NCBI GenBank assembly: GCA_032433765.1
Contig: JAVIAB010000160.1
Span: 19,009,549 to 19,073,548, forward strand
DNA: 64,000 nucleotides
Reading direction: 5' to 3'
Origin: Megaustenia siamemsis
Lineage: Eukaryota; Mollusca; Gastropoda; Stylommatophora; Ariophantidae
In this document: in pieces, positions 1 to 10,599 of the stretch
Layout of the letters: each line of letters begins with the position of its first letter
How positions within the stretch are numbered: position 1 is the first letter of the stretch
Made by a program: the position numbers and the translations under genes
Notes under the pieces: model-generated
The model's database searches: none
The model's input: the letters and a program-made list of their open reading frames with translations, nothing else
Told to the model about the DNA's origin: nothing

Positions 1-149
1 TTCAACTGCTCTCTTCCCTTCCTTTTCCCAATAAAATAACATTAATTGAGGTATGATTTCCGATTCTTTCTTCTTTCCTACGACTTTAGTTCGCTATATG
101 TATACCTGTGTAAAACATAAAGGTAAAGTACGAGACTGGAATCGGCGTA

Positions 150-440
150 TTAGCACGCGAGTTTTCACCCATATGTGCTCAGCCGCCTGTCCAGAAGTCT
201 TCAGAGACTCCGATGTCGCACCAAGCGTCGTAACTTGCGATGTGAGGCGGCATTCCTCACCTTCCTAGAGTACTATGCCCAGGTACCCATTTCTGCCTGC
301 GGCTAGGTCAACCTGGGTATTTTTTTTCAAACCACGAGTACAGATCACACTGGTCCCAGCTGGAATAGAACAAGGGTTGTCAGAACGTCGGTAGCCCAGT
401 CGGGTAGCGTTACTAACTAGGCTATCGAGGCCCCCCCCCC
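150..440 (-). repeat. SINE-D copy, tRNA-derived
   Basis: On the minus strand this begins with a tRNA-like head (GGGCTACCGACGTTC, then a box-B-like stretch ending in TTCTATTCCAGC) followed by a body shared with 60345-60640. Shared blocks include the GAGGAATGCCGCCTC stretch and CCAGAAGTCT. Two dispersed copies with the same order of blocks in opposite orientation support a mobile SINE. No clear target-site duplication was found. The poly-C run near 430 lies at its head end. Confidence 0.6.
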
Positions 441-865
441 CCAATTTATACCTGTGCATTCAGGAATACTGGAAGTATGACATGACTACCTCCATTTCTC
501 TTTCTGCTGGACATAGATTGGATTATGAGAGTAGTGCAGAATAACAGATATGGAGCTCAGTGGTCACTCCAAACCAACTTGATGACTTAGATTTTGGTGA
601 TACCAGCTCTCCTATCACATAATCATCAACAGATGCAAGTTAAAACTTGATGAGAGATTACAACAGCTGGTACTACAAATAAATAGAGATGAAAACAAAA
701 TTAAATAGTAGGTTAGGCAAAAGTCACGAAGAAACCAAGGATTAATTGTTACTATTTTTGAAAAAAAAACACCACTGTGTACGATCAACGCCAAAAAAAA
801 GGATGACAAAATTGAAGAACAAATGACAGAATTAACATTTTAAAGAAAATTTGTTAATCTAAATC
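441..865. other. AT-rich stretch, nothing recognised
   Basis: Simple AT-rich sequence with short oligo-A runs. No coding pattern, tRNA boxes or family repeat was recognised here. Confidence 0.4.
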
Positions 866-1095
866 TTTATCATCATAACTAAACCTGTTGCTGACTGTTT
901 TCCCATGCCCTGATACCGAGCTATATAGTTAGTATCTTCTCTCTTTGTGTTGGCGATCTCTTTCACCGTATTTTGCCTGATATATCTAAATATTCCAACT
1001 TTTTTTTTTAATCATGATGTGTCCGAAAAATGTCGATTGTTTCTTTCTGATGTTTTATTTTATGCGCTCCCTTTTTGTGTTGGCCACTTCAAGAA
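866..1095 (-). pseudogene. LINE-a C-terminal fragment, decayed
   Basis: Read on the minus strand this resembles the C-terminal tail of the LINE-a reverse transcriptase, in the order KEANTKRE, FFGHIM, then a basic GK-rich segment. The same order is seen in the better copies at 12303-12676 and 57043-57774. Frameshifts and stops are frequent, so it is a relic. Both ends are ragged. Confidence 0.6.
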
Positions 1096-1482
1096 TCCAA
1101 AGCAATAAATAAACTGATTTCGAAGCCGGTTAAACAAAACTTTATAAAGAATTCGGCTCGACCCATAATTCCTCCGAATTCCTACCCCGACGCCAGTCCT
1201 GCCTCCAGCTCATTTAAAAGTCTGATGTCAAACATGGGAGGAAACTTTGCAGCAGATAATGATCGCGCCTGTTTGATATCCAAATATTGCAGTAGCCACG
1301 AGGACACGTGCCCCCCAATTAAGTTGTGTACCTGCTGCACGTGCGGAGAGATAAGATCTGATGTGACCGATTACAGAGGCGGGAAATGTGGCAAAGCTGC
1401 GGGGTGGCCCAAGCAATTCATCACAGATGAAGGCTTCCTTGAGGCGGAGAAGTTCAAGTCTTTGTGTTTAAAGATGTCATGA
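1075..1482 (+). other. unrecognised 135-codon open frame, doubtful
   Basis: An open frame with a cysteine-rich centre (around residues 65-105, including CTCCTCGE) in a stretch slightly richer in GC than its surroundings. Its first codons lie in an antisense LINE-a relic and its last codons lie in the 34-bp tandem array, so it cannot be an intact gene as read. The middle part (about 1130-1440) is the only piece with no repeat explanation and could be an exon or chance. I do not recognise the product. Confidence 0.15.
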
Positions 1483-2366
1483 GAACGTCAAGTCTTTGTG
1501 TTTAAAGATGTCATGAGAACGTCAAGTCTTTGTGTTTAAAGATGTCATGAGAACGTCAAGTCTTTGTGTTTAAAGATATCATGAGAACGTCAAGTCTTTG
1601 CGTTTAAAGATGTCATGATAATTTCAATTCTTTGTATTTAAAGATGTCATGAAAACCTCAAGTCTTTGTATTTAAAGATGTAACGAGAACTTCAAGTCTT
1701 TGTGTTTAAAGATGTCATGAGAACTTCAAGTCTTTGTGTTTAAAGATGTCATGAGAACTTCAAGTCTTTGTATTTAAAGATGTCATGAGAACTTCAAGTC
1801 TTTGTATTTAAAGATGTAACGAGAACTTCAAGTCTTTGTATTTAAAGATGTCATGAGAACTTCAAGTCTTTGTGTTTAAAGATGTCATGAGAACTTCAAG
1901 TCTTTGTATTTAAAGATGTCATGAGAACTTCAAGTCTTTGTATTTAAAGATGTCATGAGAACTTCAAGTCTTTGTGTTTAAAGATGTCATGAGAACTTCA
2001 AGTCTTTGTATTTAAAGATGTCATGAGAACTTCAAGTCTTTGTATTTAAAGATGTAACGAGAACTTCAAGTCTTTGTGTTTAAAGATGTCATGAGAACTT
2101 CAAGTCTTTGTATTTAAAGATGTCATGAGAACTTCAAGTCTTTGTATTTAAAGATGTAACGAGAACTTCAAGTCTTTGTGTTTAAAGATGTCATGAGAAC
2201 TTCAAGTCTTTGTGTTTAAAGATGTTATGAGAACTTCAAGTCTTTGTATTTAAAGATGTCATGAGAACTTCAAGTCTTTGTATTTAAAGATGTCATGAGA
2301 ACTTCAAGTCTTTGTGTTTAAAAATGTCATGAGAACTTCAAGTCTTTGTGTTACAAGATGCCATGC
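1447..2366. repeat. 34-bp minisatellite, about 27 copies
   Basis: Unit of 34 bp containing CTTCAAGTCTTTG and AAAGATGTCATGAG. Variants are G/A in TTTGTGTTT versus TTTGTATTT, and TCATG versus TAACG. Early units carry AACGTC in place of AACTTC, so they form a separate subfamily at the left edge. Confidence 0.97.
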
Positions 2367-2423
2367 GATCATAGATCCTAGCTGAGAAGTGGGACGCTGG
2401 CACCAAGTCCGGTCCATCATAGC

Positions 2424-2492
2424 TAAACCATCATCATCATCATCATCATAATCATTACCATCATCATGTACCATGCCGTCTGGCCTGCTGTT
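2424..2492 (-). repeat. (ATC)n and LINE-a 3' tip
   Basis: A CATCATCATC run leads into GTACCATGCCGTCTGG. On the minus strand this is the CCGGTATGGCAC-(ATG)n terminus seen at the 3' end of other LINE-a copies. It is probably only the last 40-60 bp of a severely truncated insertion. Confidence 0.55.
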
Positions 2493-2533
2493 AAATAGCA
2501 CATCTTATTATGCCTAATACTATATATAATATA

Positions 2534-2668
2534 AGTAAATCAGCACGGGCGTAATACTGACCACGTTACGCCAAAAATCATGTGCAGAAGGTCTGTAAAA
2601 TATAGGGTCACTAACACCATATTTCCCTATACGCCACTTGGCGTGACGGGGGTACTTTACTTTTTACT
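2534..2668 (+). repeat. SINE-A, 5'-truncated
   Basis: This contains only the 3' half of SINE-A: CAGCACGGGCGTAATAC, then ATCATGTGCAGAAGGTCTG, then the terminal CGCCACTTGGCGTGACGG and GTACTTTACTTTTT. The tRNA-like head is absent. Confidence 0.85.
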
Positions 2669-3185
2669 TTTACTATATATAGTCCGTTCAAGCAGACAAA
2701 AAATAAAATGGATTAACAAAAGCAAGCAGCGACCTGGAGAAGCAAAGACATCGTGTAGCATCAAGGAAAAAACTAAAGTGAAACGGCACTCTTTGATAGT
2801 TCGACGCTGAAACGGCACAAGTAACTTATATTTAAAATATGTGGCTACTGGTCTTTCCGTATGCAAGTCAATGTATAAGAAGATCTTTCTGTAAGCAGGT
2901 CTATTAACACTCAGATCTTTCTGTATCTATTTTTCTTTCTGTCTATTTATACTTAGATATTTTTTTAATAACAAAGTCTATTTATACTCAGATTTTTATG
3001 CAGATAAGGATATTTAAGGCTATATCCTTACCTACATAGAAATTATCTTCCTATCTTATATATCTACATAAAGATCTCATATAAGATCCTATCTATTATC
3101 TTTATGTAGCCAGGTCAATTTATACTTGGATCTTACTGTGTCTATATCATTTTATATATAGATGTTATTGTAATGAAGCCAATGT

Positions 3186-3481
3186 AAACATAAGACTGTT
3201 ATTTTATACCCAGAACTTTCTGTGACTGTTATTTTGTACAGAGAACATTCTGTGACTGTTATTTTATACCCAGAACTTTATGTGACTGTTATTTTGTACA
3301 GAGAACATTCTGTGACTGTTATTTTATACCCAGAACTTTCTGTGGCTGTAATTTTATACCCAGAACTTTCTGTGGCTGTAATTTTATACCCAGAACTTTC
3401 TGTGGCTGTAATTTTATACCCAGAACTTTCTGTGGCTGTAATTTTATACCCAGAACTTTCTGTCACTGTTATTTTATGCTA
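3186..3481. repeat. 30-bp minisatellite, about 9-10 copies
   Basis: Unit of 30 bp containing TTTTATACCCAGAAC and CTGTG, with two subtypes (TACCCAGAACTTT and TACAGAGAACATT) alternating at the left and a homogeneous run at the right. Because 30 is a multiple of three, both strands stay open for about 60-85 codons. These open frames are by-products of the period. Confidence 0.95.
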
Positions 3482-3485
3482 GATC

Positions 3486-4025
3486 TTTATATCACCATCA
3501 TATCCCATACCGGTTGGTGTAGGTGACAATGTCCTTCCACAACTTTCTTTCCATAGTGCATCCTGTCAATTCCGTCGTTAACTGCTTTCCATATCACAAC
3601 ACTGAGCTATATAGTATCCTCTCTCTTTGTCGCCAGTGATCTCTCTTTTCATGTATTTTGCCAGCTGTAACCAAATATTCCAACTTTCTTCTTTTCATGA
3701 TGTGCCCAAAAATGTTGATTGTTTCTTTCTGATGTTATTTATGAGTCATTTTTTTGTGTTGGCCTCTGAGAATGTTGTCGTTCGTCGATTTAGCTGACCA
3801 GGGAACTTTTAATATTCTTCTGAGAAATCCAATCTCTGTGACCTCTAACAATTGTCATTTGTTGTTTGTCAACTGTCCACGATTCCCATCCATAAGTTAG
3901 AATTGGCTCTATATAGATCCGATGAACTTTCTTTCTTAATTCTATTAACATAGATTTGTTGCATAAGACGTTACTGAAATGCTATTTTGGGTTGAGCTAT
4001 TCTGCTTTTTAATTTGATATTTATG
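3486..4025 (-). pseudogene. LINE-a 3' end, reverse transcriptase C-terminus relic
   Basis: Minus-strand reading gives, in order, a degraded thumb/connection segment, a MLKVPW-like tryptophan motif, a KEANT-like lysine-rich segment, a FFGHIM-like block, the basic GK-R-R linker, and the terminal MITYAN-like end followed by a short ATG-rich tail. The order matches the C-terminus of RTE/BovB-like LINE polyproteins. Several frameshifts and stops break it. The catalytic palm is not included, so it is a 5'-truncated insertion. Confidence 0.75.
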
Positions 4026-4094
4026 TGGCAAAAAAAGACATATACTTTCTGTATGGAGGCTATTTTATATTCAATTAATATTTGTTAAAATATT

Positions 4095-4124
4095 AAATTA
4101 TATATATATATATATATATATAAT
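4095..4124. repeat. (TA)n microsatellite
   Basis: A run of about 14 TA dinucleotides, just left of an antisense SINE-A. Confidence 0.95.
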
Positions 4125-4142
4125 TATATCTATCTGTTATAA

Positions 4143-4393
4143 AAAGTAAAGTAAAGTACCCCCGTCACGCCAAGTTGCGTATAGGGATTATGGTGTTAGT
4201 AACCATACATTTTACATACCTTCGGCACATGATTTTTGGGGTAATGTGGTCGGTATGTGCCGCTTTACTTTACCAGATAAAAAATCCGGTACCCATTAAA
4301 GGCTGGGTGAACTGGAAGCCGTCCGTTGGGATCGAACCCTACTTCTTGTCCTTTGTAGTCCAATTCACTATCCACTGAGATATCGCGGCTCCA
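4143..4393 (-). repeat. SINE-A, nearly full length
   Basis: Antisense copy running from the AAAGTAAAGTACCCCCG tail at the left to the tRNA-like head at the right, where GAGATATCGCGGCTCC is the complement of GGAGCCGCGATAGCTC. Polymerase III box A (TAGCTCAGTGG) and box B (GGTTCGATCCC) positions are present but mutated. Confidence 0.92.
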
Positions 4394-4900
4394 TCTATCC
4401 TTTATAATTAACTATAACTGTACATGTATCTTTATTGTTACTGACATTTATATCTTTAAATATATTTAAATCGATGTTTTTACTTATATTTGTAACCATC
4501 CATATATCCAACCATATTTATCCAGTTTTTAACCATATTTTCATATAAACCGTTATCAAATATTTTAATTACATATGAGTTACGTGCAATACATACATTC
4601 GTTTACATAATTCATACACAGACAGATCTGAAAGTAACTCCCGCAAACAAAATGCAGACACTGTGGGCTCGCATTTAGGTGTAGGAGAGGCAAAAGGGGA
4701 GGTAATCGTGAACAAGAAGTTTCTATTCGGGGTGACGTACACATTTCTTATTCAATAAATGTCTTCTTTCATATTCTCACGTTCTCAAAAGATTGGATAG
4801 CTACTAAGGCATGGATGAGCAATGTGAACAATAGAACAAAAAAGTGCTGCACTTTATCTGTAGAGATTGCCACCTTCATCAGGTCGTAATAGAAGTATGC

Positions 4901-5090
4901 GGGAGCCGCGATAGCTCAGTGGTTTGTGAACTGGATACAAAGGACAAGAGCCCGATACCAACCGACGGCTTCCGGGTTCACCCAGCCTTTAATGGGTACC
5001 GGATCTTTTTCTGGGTAAGTAAAGCGGCACGGGCGTAATACCGGCCACATTACCCCAAAAATCATGTGCCGAAGGTCTGTAAAATCTAAA
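4901..5090 (+). repeat. SINE-A, 3' portion missing
   Basis: Starts with the complete head GGGAGCCGCGATAGCTCAG and continues through CGACGGCTTCCGGG and AAATCATGTGCCGAAGG, then is lost after TCTGTAAAATC. The box-B-equivalent is degenerate in this copy. Confidence 0.88.
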
Positions 5091-5169
5091 TAACTTTACT
5101 TTTTTTTTAAAAATAGACGTTTGTGTATATAATTTTTTTTGGTTTGTGTTTAAAAAAAGTGCAGGTAGT

Positions 5170-5500
5170 TCTAATGACACGGATGGAAAGAAAAGAAAGC
5201 AAATAATATCGATTTAAAACAAGAAAAAAGGAAAAAAATGAACTTCTAAACATAATTAGAACAAGACAAATGACATTTTTGAGGCATGTTAAAAGACACA
5301 ACAGCTTACTAAAAGTTATCTCGGAGGGGAAAATACAAGGTAAAAAAGGCAGAGGCAGACCAAGACTAACATGGACAAGTAACATCAAAAGATGGATAAA
5401 TTAGTCTATGACAAATTGCGCTATCAAAGCAAGAGACGGAGCGGAAAGGCGCTCCATGGTATCCAACATTCGATGCGGAGATGGCACTCTCAGTGATAAT
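5170..5500 (+). pseudogene. LINE-b C-terminal fragment
   Basis: The frame decodes to a degraded LINE-b terminus: MTFLRHVKRHNSLLK-like block, GKIQGKKGRGRPRLTW basic segment, TSNIKRW, and the end near RCGDG. The same block is better preserved at 18076-18425 and 51184-51921. LINE-b also carries RT motifs elsewhere in the window, which identifies the source as a non-LTR retrotransposon of RTE/BovB-like type. Stops (for example after KRWIN) show it is dead. Confidence 0.8.
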
Positions 5501-6120
5501 GGTGTATTTTATGACGTCAGTTTGAATATTTCTCGTTATCGTGTAGGGTCTAGGCAAACGCTCTGGTAAAGGTAGAGGGTGGGTTGAATTGTGCCAACCC
5601 TATCTAGCCATGCCCACCACAGACCGGAAGCTCAGACCTGTCAAAACCCGGAAGTGTTAAATCCCACGTTTGAACGGGGTCAAGAAACGTCGCGAGCGTT
5701 TATTGGACTGATTAGCGCCACCCTCAGACTTCTTGCCAGATTTAACCACGGTCGATGGGTTCACGGAATAACTGGCATGCGGCAAGGATTAGATGTAGAT
5801 TCGCAGGGTCGCAACATCCGGCACGTCTCAGGCTGCTGGGGGTCTCTCCGAACTTACCTAGATGGTTTCAAATGTAACAATCCAAGCATCAAAGTATAAC
5901 AATTTCACAATAATCTATACGGTGGCTTGATATTATCTCAAAGTTCCGTTTTTAGCACTAATCAGAGATTTCGTGTAATCTGGGTAAAGAATCTCTGAAT
6001 CAAACTTTCTCTTTAAGTTTTACCCAAGTACTGGTCAGAAGTTTTGATGTTTTGAGCAAACCTATTTTAATTTAAAATTGTATTTTATAGTTATAAAGTA
6101 GAGTGAGTTAACAGTGTTCC
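5501..6120. other. unassigned sequence with one 102-codon open frame
   Basis: An open frame at 5591-5899 has no motif I recognise and no clear coding bias. The rest is AT-rich. Nothing else was identified. Confidence 0.25.
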
Positions 6121-6124
6121 CTCC

Positions 6125-7045
6125 ACGTTTCAAGTCCACGTGGGAAATATTGTGGTAGTACCCACAGAGCTATATTCTGGTAGTGTCTATGGGGAAATAT
6201 TAGGGTAGTGCCCACGGGGAAATATTCTGGTAGTGTCTATGGGCAATATTGTGGTAGTGTCTATGGGGAAATATTAGGGTAGTGCCCACGGGGAAATATT
6301 CTGGTAGTGTCTATGGGGAATATTGTGGTAGTGCCCACGGGGAAATATTCTGGTAGTGTATATGGGGAAATATTAGGGTAGTGCCCACGGGGAAATATTC
6401 TGGTAGTGTCTATGGGGGATATTGTGGTAGCGCCCACGGGGAAATATTATGGTAGTGTCTATGGGGAAATATGGTGGTAGTGTCCACGGGGAAACATTCT
6501 GGTAGTGTCTATGGGGAATATTGTGGTAGTGCCCACGGGGAAATATTCTGGTAGTGTCTAAGAGGAAATATGGTGGTAGTGTCCATGGAAAATATTCTGG
6601 TAGTGTTGATGGGGAAATATTGTGTTACTGCCTGTGAGGAAATATGTCGGTAGTGTCTATGGGGAATATGGTGGTAGTGTTGATCGGGAAATATTGTGGT
6701 AGTGTCCATGGGAAATATTGTGATAGTGTCTATGGGGAATATGGTGGTAGTATCTATGGGGAATATGGTGGTAATGTCTATGGGGAAATATTGTGGTAGT
6801 GTCTATGGGGAATATTGTGGTAGTGTAAACGGGGAAATATTGTGGTAGTGTAAACGGGGAAATATTGTGGTAGTGTCCATGGGGAAACATTGCGGTAGTG
6901 TCTATGGGAAATATTGCGTCAGTCACCATGGTGAAATATTGTGGTGGTGCCCATTTAGAAATATGGTGTTAGTGGCAATTGGGAAACACCGTGGTAATGC
7001 CCATGCGAAATATGGTGGTAGTGTCCATAATTTTTTTAATGACCA
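6125..7045. repeat. 25-bp minisatellite, about 36 copies
   Basis: Unit of about 25 bp containing GGGGAAATATTGTGGTAGTG followed by CCCAC, TCTAT or TCCAT. Several half-units and 24-bp variants occur. Long minus-strand open frames rich in H, P and I are read from the array itself and are not genes. Confidence 0.96.
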
Positions 7046-7162
7046 CGGTACATTTTTGTGGGAGATGAATATTTGTACGCATATTTGTCATAGCAATGTG
7101 TGAGAATATGATACATGGACTAAAATGTGCTTTTCTCTTGAAATTAGAATATCATGTGCATA

Positions 7163-7350
7163 GTCAACAAGCCTTCAATAAACGGTACTAGAACACCAGA
7201 CCCAAGGGCCGACCATGAAAATGATGGATAGATGGAACATTAGAAATACTACAAAAACGTAACAACAGGTGAATCGAACAGAAGAGCTAAAGACTGCAAA
7301 CTAAATTATCACTCGACGCTGAAAGACACATGAAGATAAAAAGAAGATGA
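7163..7350 (+). pseudogene. LINE-c 3' terminus
   Basis: Shares with 28240-28595, 35025-35577 and 57775-57975 the order CCTTCAATAAACG, GAGAACACCAGA-like, then a segment decoding to a degraded GRPRKRWMDGI and a tail with CTCGACGCTGAAAG. GRPRKRW-type basic endings are typical of non-LTR reverse transcriptase C-termini. Only the last roughly 190 bp are present. Confidence 0.65.
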
Positions 7351-7353
7351 TAA

Positions 7354-7430
7354 ATTTGCATGGTAGAGTGGTAAGTGTGTTGACTTGGAGATCAAATAAT
7401 CCTGGTTCAATCCTACTGTGTCGATTTTCA
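7354..7430 (+). repeat. tRNA-like SINE head, weak
   Basis: GGTAGAGTGGTAAG resembles polymerase III box A and GGTTCAATCCTAC resembles box B, about 50 bp downstream. No second copy in this window supports a family, so this could be a lone SINE or a tRNA relic. Confidence 0.35.
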
Positions 7431-7504
7431 AATGGTACAACTGAAAAATGGGCACTTGACATGCAGCACCGAGGAAAGGTGTTATGGTTTCATCTCCAAA
7501 TTCT

Positions 7505-7826
7505 TCAATTGTCATCTTTGGTGACATGTTATAATTCACTACGAGATTCTGTCATATTCGGTGACATGTAATAATTCACTACGACATTCTGTCATCTTCG
7601 GTGACATGTGATAATTCACGAACAACTTTCTGTCATCTTCGGTGACATGTGATACTTCTTTACGACATTCTGTCATCTTCGGTGACATGTGACAATCCAC
7701 TACAACATTCTGTCATCTTCGGTGACATGTGATAATTCACTACGACATTCTGTCATCTTCGGTAACATGTGATAATTCACTACAACTTTCTGTCATCTTC
7801 GGTGACATGTGATACTTCACTGCCAT
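7505..7826. repeat. 40-bp minisatellite, about 8 copies
   Basis: Unit of 40 bp built around CATCTTCGGTGACATGTGAT and TCACTACGACATTCTG. The right edge decays into ordinary AT-rich sequence. Confidence 0.96.
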
Positions 7827-8129
7827 ATGATATTCTATGATACTGCAAATTGTACACAAATTAACAAAAAGCGATAAATTAACAGGTCATGTGTGCACTC
7901 TGAGCACACAAAAAAGCCCTTGACCGATAAAAGTCGAAAAGCTTGGCCAAAACGACCCCAACCTGGGGAAAAAAATATTAGGCAGTTAAAAAGCAATAAA
8001 TAAATCTAGAAAACGGATGAATCGGTCCGAAAGGCGCAAACTCGCGGCATGCCGTTAACTAGCGACTCAATTCATCCCCGCCAACTTAATGGGTGAAAGC
8101 TGAAGTAGAAGTGTACCCATTTACAGCTC

Positions 8130-8300
8130 ACTTTGTTCTGTCTCTACAAAGAAGACTGGCGACCATGAAGAGACTTTTCACCCTGTTTCTCGTATTGGTA
8201 TTACGAGCTGTCATTGGTTCTCCAGTTCACTTTTGTATTCCTCTGCTTTATTTACCTTGTATTTTACTTTCCATGATGGCATTACAGTATGTTATTGTGT
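8130..8300 (-). pseudogene. LINE-b C-terminal relic
   Basis: On the minus strand the order ILEGKIQGK-like, basic segment, TSNIKRW-like and VEWRSMVANLR-like of LINE-b can be followed despite several indels. Plus-strand open frames through it are shadows. Confidence 0.55.
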
Positions 8301-8384
8301 CCATTTGCGCTTTGATAAATAAACTCACGTGTTTTATATTTATTACTTAATTTTCAAATATTTTGAAACATCATAGTTAGATAT

Positions 8385-8612
8385 GGGAGCCGCGATAGCT
8401 CAGTGGTTAGTGAACTGGACTACAAAGGACAAGGGTAGGGTTCAATCCCAACCGACGGCTTCCGGGTTCACCCAGCCTTAAATGGGTACCGGACTTTTTT
8501 CTGGGAAAGTAAAGCAGCACGGGCGTAATACCGACCTGTAAAATATAGGGCCACTAACAACATATTTCCCTATACGCCACTTGGCGTAACAGGGGCACTT
8601 TACTACTTTTTT
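8385..8612 (+). repeat. SINE-A with target-site duplication
   Basis: Head GGGAGCCGCGATAGCTCAG, body and terminal GGGGCACTTTACTACTTTTT are present, with about 20 bp missing in the CCACATTACCCC part. A perfect 12-bp direct repeat, ATAGTTAGATAT, flanks it at 8373-8384 and 8613-8624, marking a retroposition event. Confidence 0.96.
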
Positions 8613-8639
8613 ATAGTTAGATATAAGGCAGAAAGCGGG

Positions 8640-9190
8640 TCCGAGTACCTGTAGAGTCAAATGTTTTTTATCTATCGGGGACGAAATAAGATTTCAGGGT
8701 AGAACTCCTCGCGGCGACAGCACTGGGCAAGAGGCCTTTATTCTCTGATCCTATCATAAATATAGTTGTTGTCGTTTTAGTTAGATGTATAATGTTTAAC
8801 GAGACAAATTAGTATTTTGTTAAATAAAGTTTTACTAGTGGATCTGTAGAATTAAGGCAATGCCCCTTGTTGACATTTAAATAAATAACGGGAAACTGGT
8901 TTGTAATATTGTTAAGTGGAGCTCAAATAATGGTGGTGTTACCATGCAGGAACATAGCCCAAGCAACCGTTAGCTTAGTGCACCCACATTTATCTTCTTG
9001 TGAACGTGTTGAAACCTGAGAGTTAGATTATCTTTATGCTGCGGCGTTGTGGGTGGTGGATCATTTAACTCATTCCAGGTGATTCTACTCAGCGCTTTCA
9101 AGGATTCATTACGTCCCAACAAGACAATGAGCATGTTGTTTAGGGTATTTCATTTACCAGTTTCTTTATGTCAGGTACGAGAATTACTCC
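8640..9190. other. unassigned AT-rich stretch
   Basis: No family repeat, tRNA box or convincing reading frame seen. Confidence 0.3.
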
Positions 9191-9194
9191 TGTC

Positions 9195-9375
9195 TTCTTC
9201 TTCTTCTACTACCTTTCAGCTCCCTGTTGAGCATAGGTCTTCAACAAACATTTTCCAAACCGTTCTGTTTCTTGCTATTCTTTTAAGATCATTCCATGTC
9301 TTCCCCATCATATTCATCTCTGCTTCTATATGTCTTCTCCCTCCGGCTTGCGCCATACGTCTCATAGACAGAGAG
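9195..9375 (-). pseudogene. LINE-d 3' end, short
   Basis: Minus-strand reading gives a degraded version of the LINE-d terminus (MGKTWNDLKRIAKNR-like, then VFVEDLC, then a GAA-rich tail that shows here as TCTTCTTCTTC). The same end is seen at 34320, 48660 and 55100. Confidence 0.7.
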
Positions 9376-9757
9376 CCGTTATCTTTCCTGGATGGCGGAT
9401 TTACTTTTATCCTTTTTTTTTACTTGTCCATATTTGTGAAGATTTTTCGGCTTATTTTTTCACAGTATGGGATAGCCAGTCCCATGCCCAACCCTCCTTT
9501 CTAGCCTCTTACGAACATGTCTGGTAGGGTAGCGCGCCCCTGTTCTGTAATCCCCCCTTCGGGTCTCGGCAGCGCACGGACAAATTACTGCTCTGGGGAA
9601 TGGTAATTAATGTGAAGAATTTTGTTGAATGAATGTTGATTTGTCAAGAAAACCTGACACATGTAATGAGAGTCAATAGTGAAATGGTAGCTTGATGGTG
9701 TGGTGAGAACGTGGATGTTGGTTCGATCGCAAATGAATTTATCCTCTACGCAGGCGA
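9376..9757. other. unassigned, possible tRNA-like relic
   Basis: Around 9685-9735, GGTAGCTTGATGGTG and TTGGTTCGATCGC could be polymerase III boxes A and B of a SINE head. No second copy was found. Confidence 0.25.
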
Positions 9758-10510
9758 CGAGTAGAGTTACTGCAGAAGTCAAAAATACATAGTCACCTTT
9801 TTCTACGTCCGTGGATATGCGGGAGTACGGGGAAATGAAAGGGTGGATAGGTTGACTAGCTGCGCTGTCGTTGAAGACGGTCAACATATGGATCGGGTGG
9901 ACATCATCAATACCCTCCGAGATGTTGGAAGGGCACTGGACCTCGAAAACCATGAGTCCACGTCACTCCTTTGGATGAGAGAGATAGGAGTTAAGATGGG
10001 CACAGCCAGAAACGAGAAACTGGGGGACTGGGTGGTCTCGAGGCAAGATGCCGGCCTCAAGACAGAGAGGTTGTGGGGTTCAAATCCCGGCTGCACCACT
10101 CGGGATTTTTATTGATGATTTCTCTCTGCGGTAACCACCCCTGGTCTCAGCAGTGAGGCCCGGCTTGAAACGTCAATTACTCATCGACGGAAAAAATATG
10201 AGTACCTCTGAAAACGGAGTTATCTGCCTGTGAGGCTAGTGACCCCTATGCACACGGCTGTCGGGGAAAAATGGATTAACACGCAAAATTCAGTTCCTAG
10301 TCTCTAGGGACTTCGTGAGATGTAAAAGCTGGCAAACACACACAAAAAAACGAGAAACTTAGTGGACGTATAAGAAGACTTATCAACCAACACAGAACTG
10401 GAGTCGTCAGTCGCTGGACACTGCGGGACTTGCTGAGGAGGGGATCTGAGCACCTATGGACATTTTCGGAGTGCAACGAAGATGACCAGCAAATAACTCA
10501 ATAATCTCTC
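9758..10510 (+). pseudogene. RNase H element copy 1, split by SINE-B
   Basis: Homologous to 40571-41287. It retains a damaged VPGHAGVRGNERAD motif (here with GYAGVRGNERVD-like changes), the MDRVDIINTLRDVGR segment, the RNEKL block, then after the SINE the NQHRTGVVSRW and LRRGSEHLW-like C-terminal part. The motif and its last aspartate are characteristic of the RNase H domain carried by many non-LTR retrotransposons. This copy starts late (the TDGS half is missing) and has stops near the motif. Confidence 0.75.
10022..10348 (+). repeat. SINE-B inserted in RNase H element
   Basis: Full-length SINE-B: tRNA-like head (GGGGACTGGGTGGTCTCGAG, box B GGGTTCAAATCCC), body, and a tail ending in A-rich sequence. 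An 11-bp duplication AACGAGAAACT at 10011-10021 and 10349-10359 brackets it. Removing it rejoins the RNase H element exactly where the other copy is continuous. Confidence 0.97.
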
Positions 10511-10599
10511 CTGTAGACCCAGCTGGAAGAAAAATGGTTACGGCTCAATGAGTTGGAGACAGTAAATAACAGCGAGAAAAAACACTAGCCCCCTCATCC

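Noticed and set aside
3222..3482. 86-codon repeat protein VILYPELSVA
   Set aside because: Period-30 minisatellite that is open on both strands; no unique sequence around it.
5107..5388. Minus-strand hydrophobic 93-codon frame (and similar ones at 18085, 33161, 51583)
   Set aside because: These recur because they are the complement of the conserved LINE-b C-terminus; the sense strand carries the motifs.
5591..5899. 102-codon plus-strand frame
   Set aside because: No recognised motif, no relatives in the window, and no supporting splice or start context.
6509..6929. Minus-strand His/Pro-rich frames
   Set aside because: Read from a 25-bp minisatellite; composition and repeat fully explain them.
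8385..8460. Functional tRNA gene
   Set aside because: Boxes A and B are good, but the head is followed by a SINE body and repeated more than ten times in the window; the anticodon arm does not pair well.
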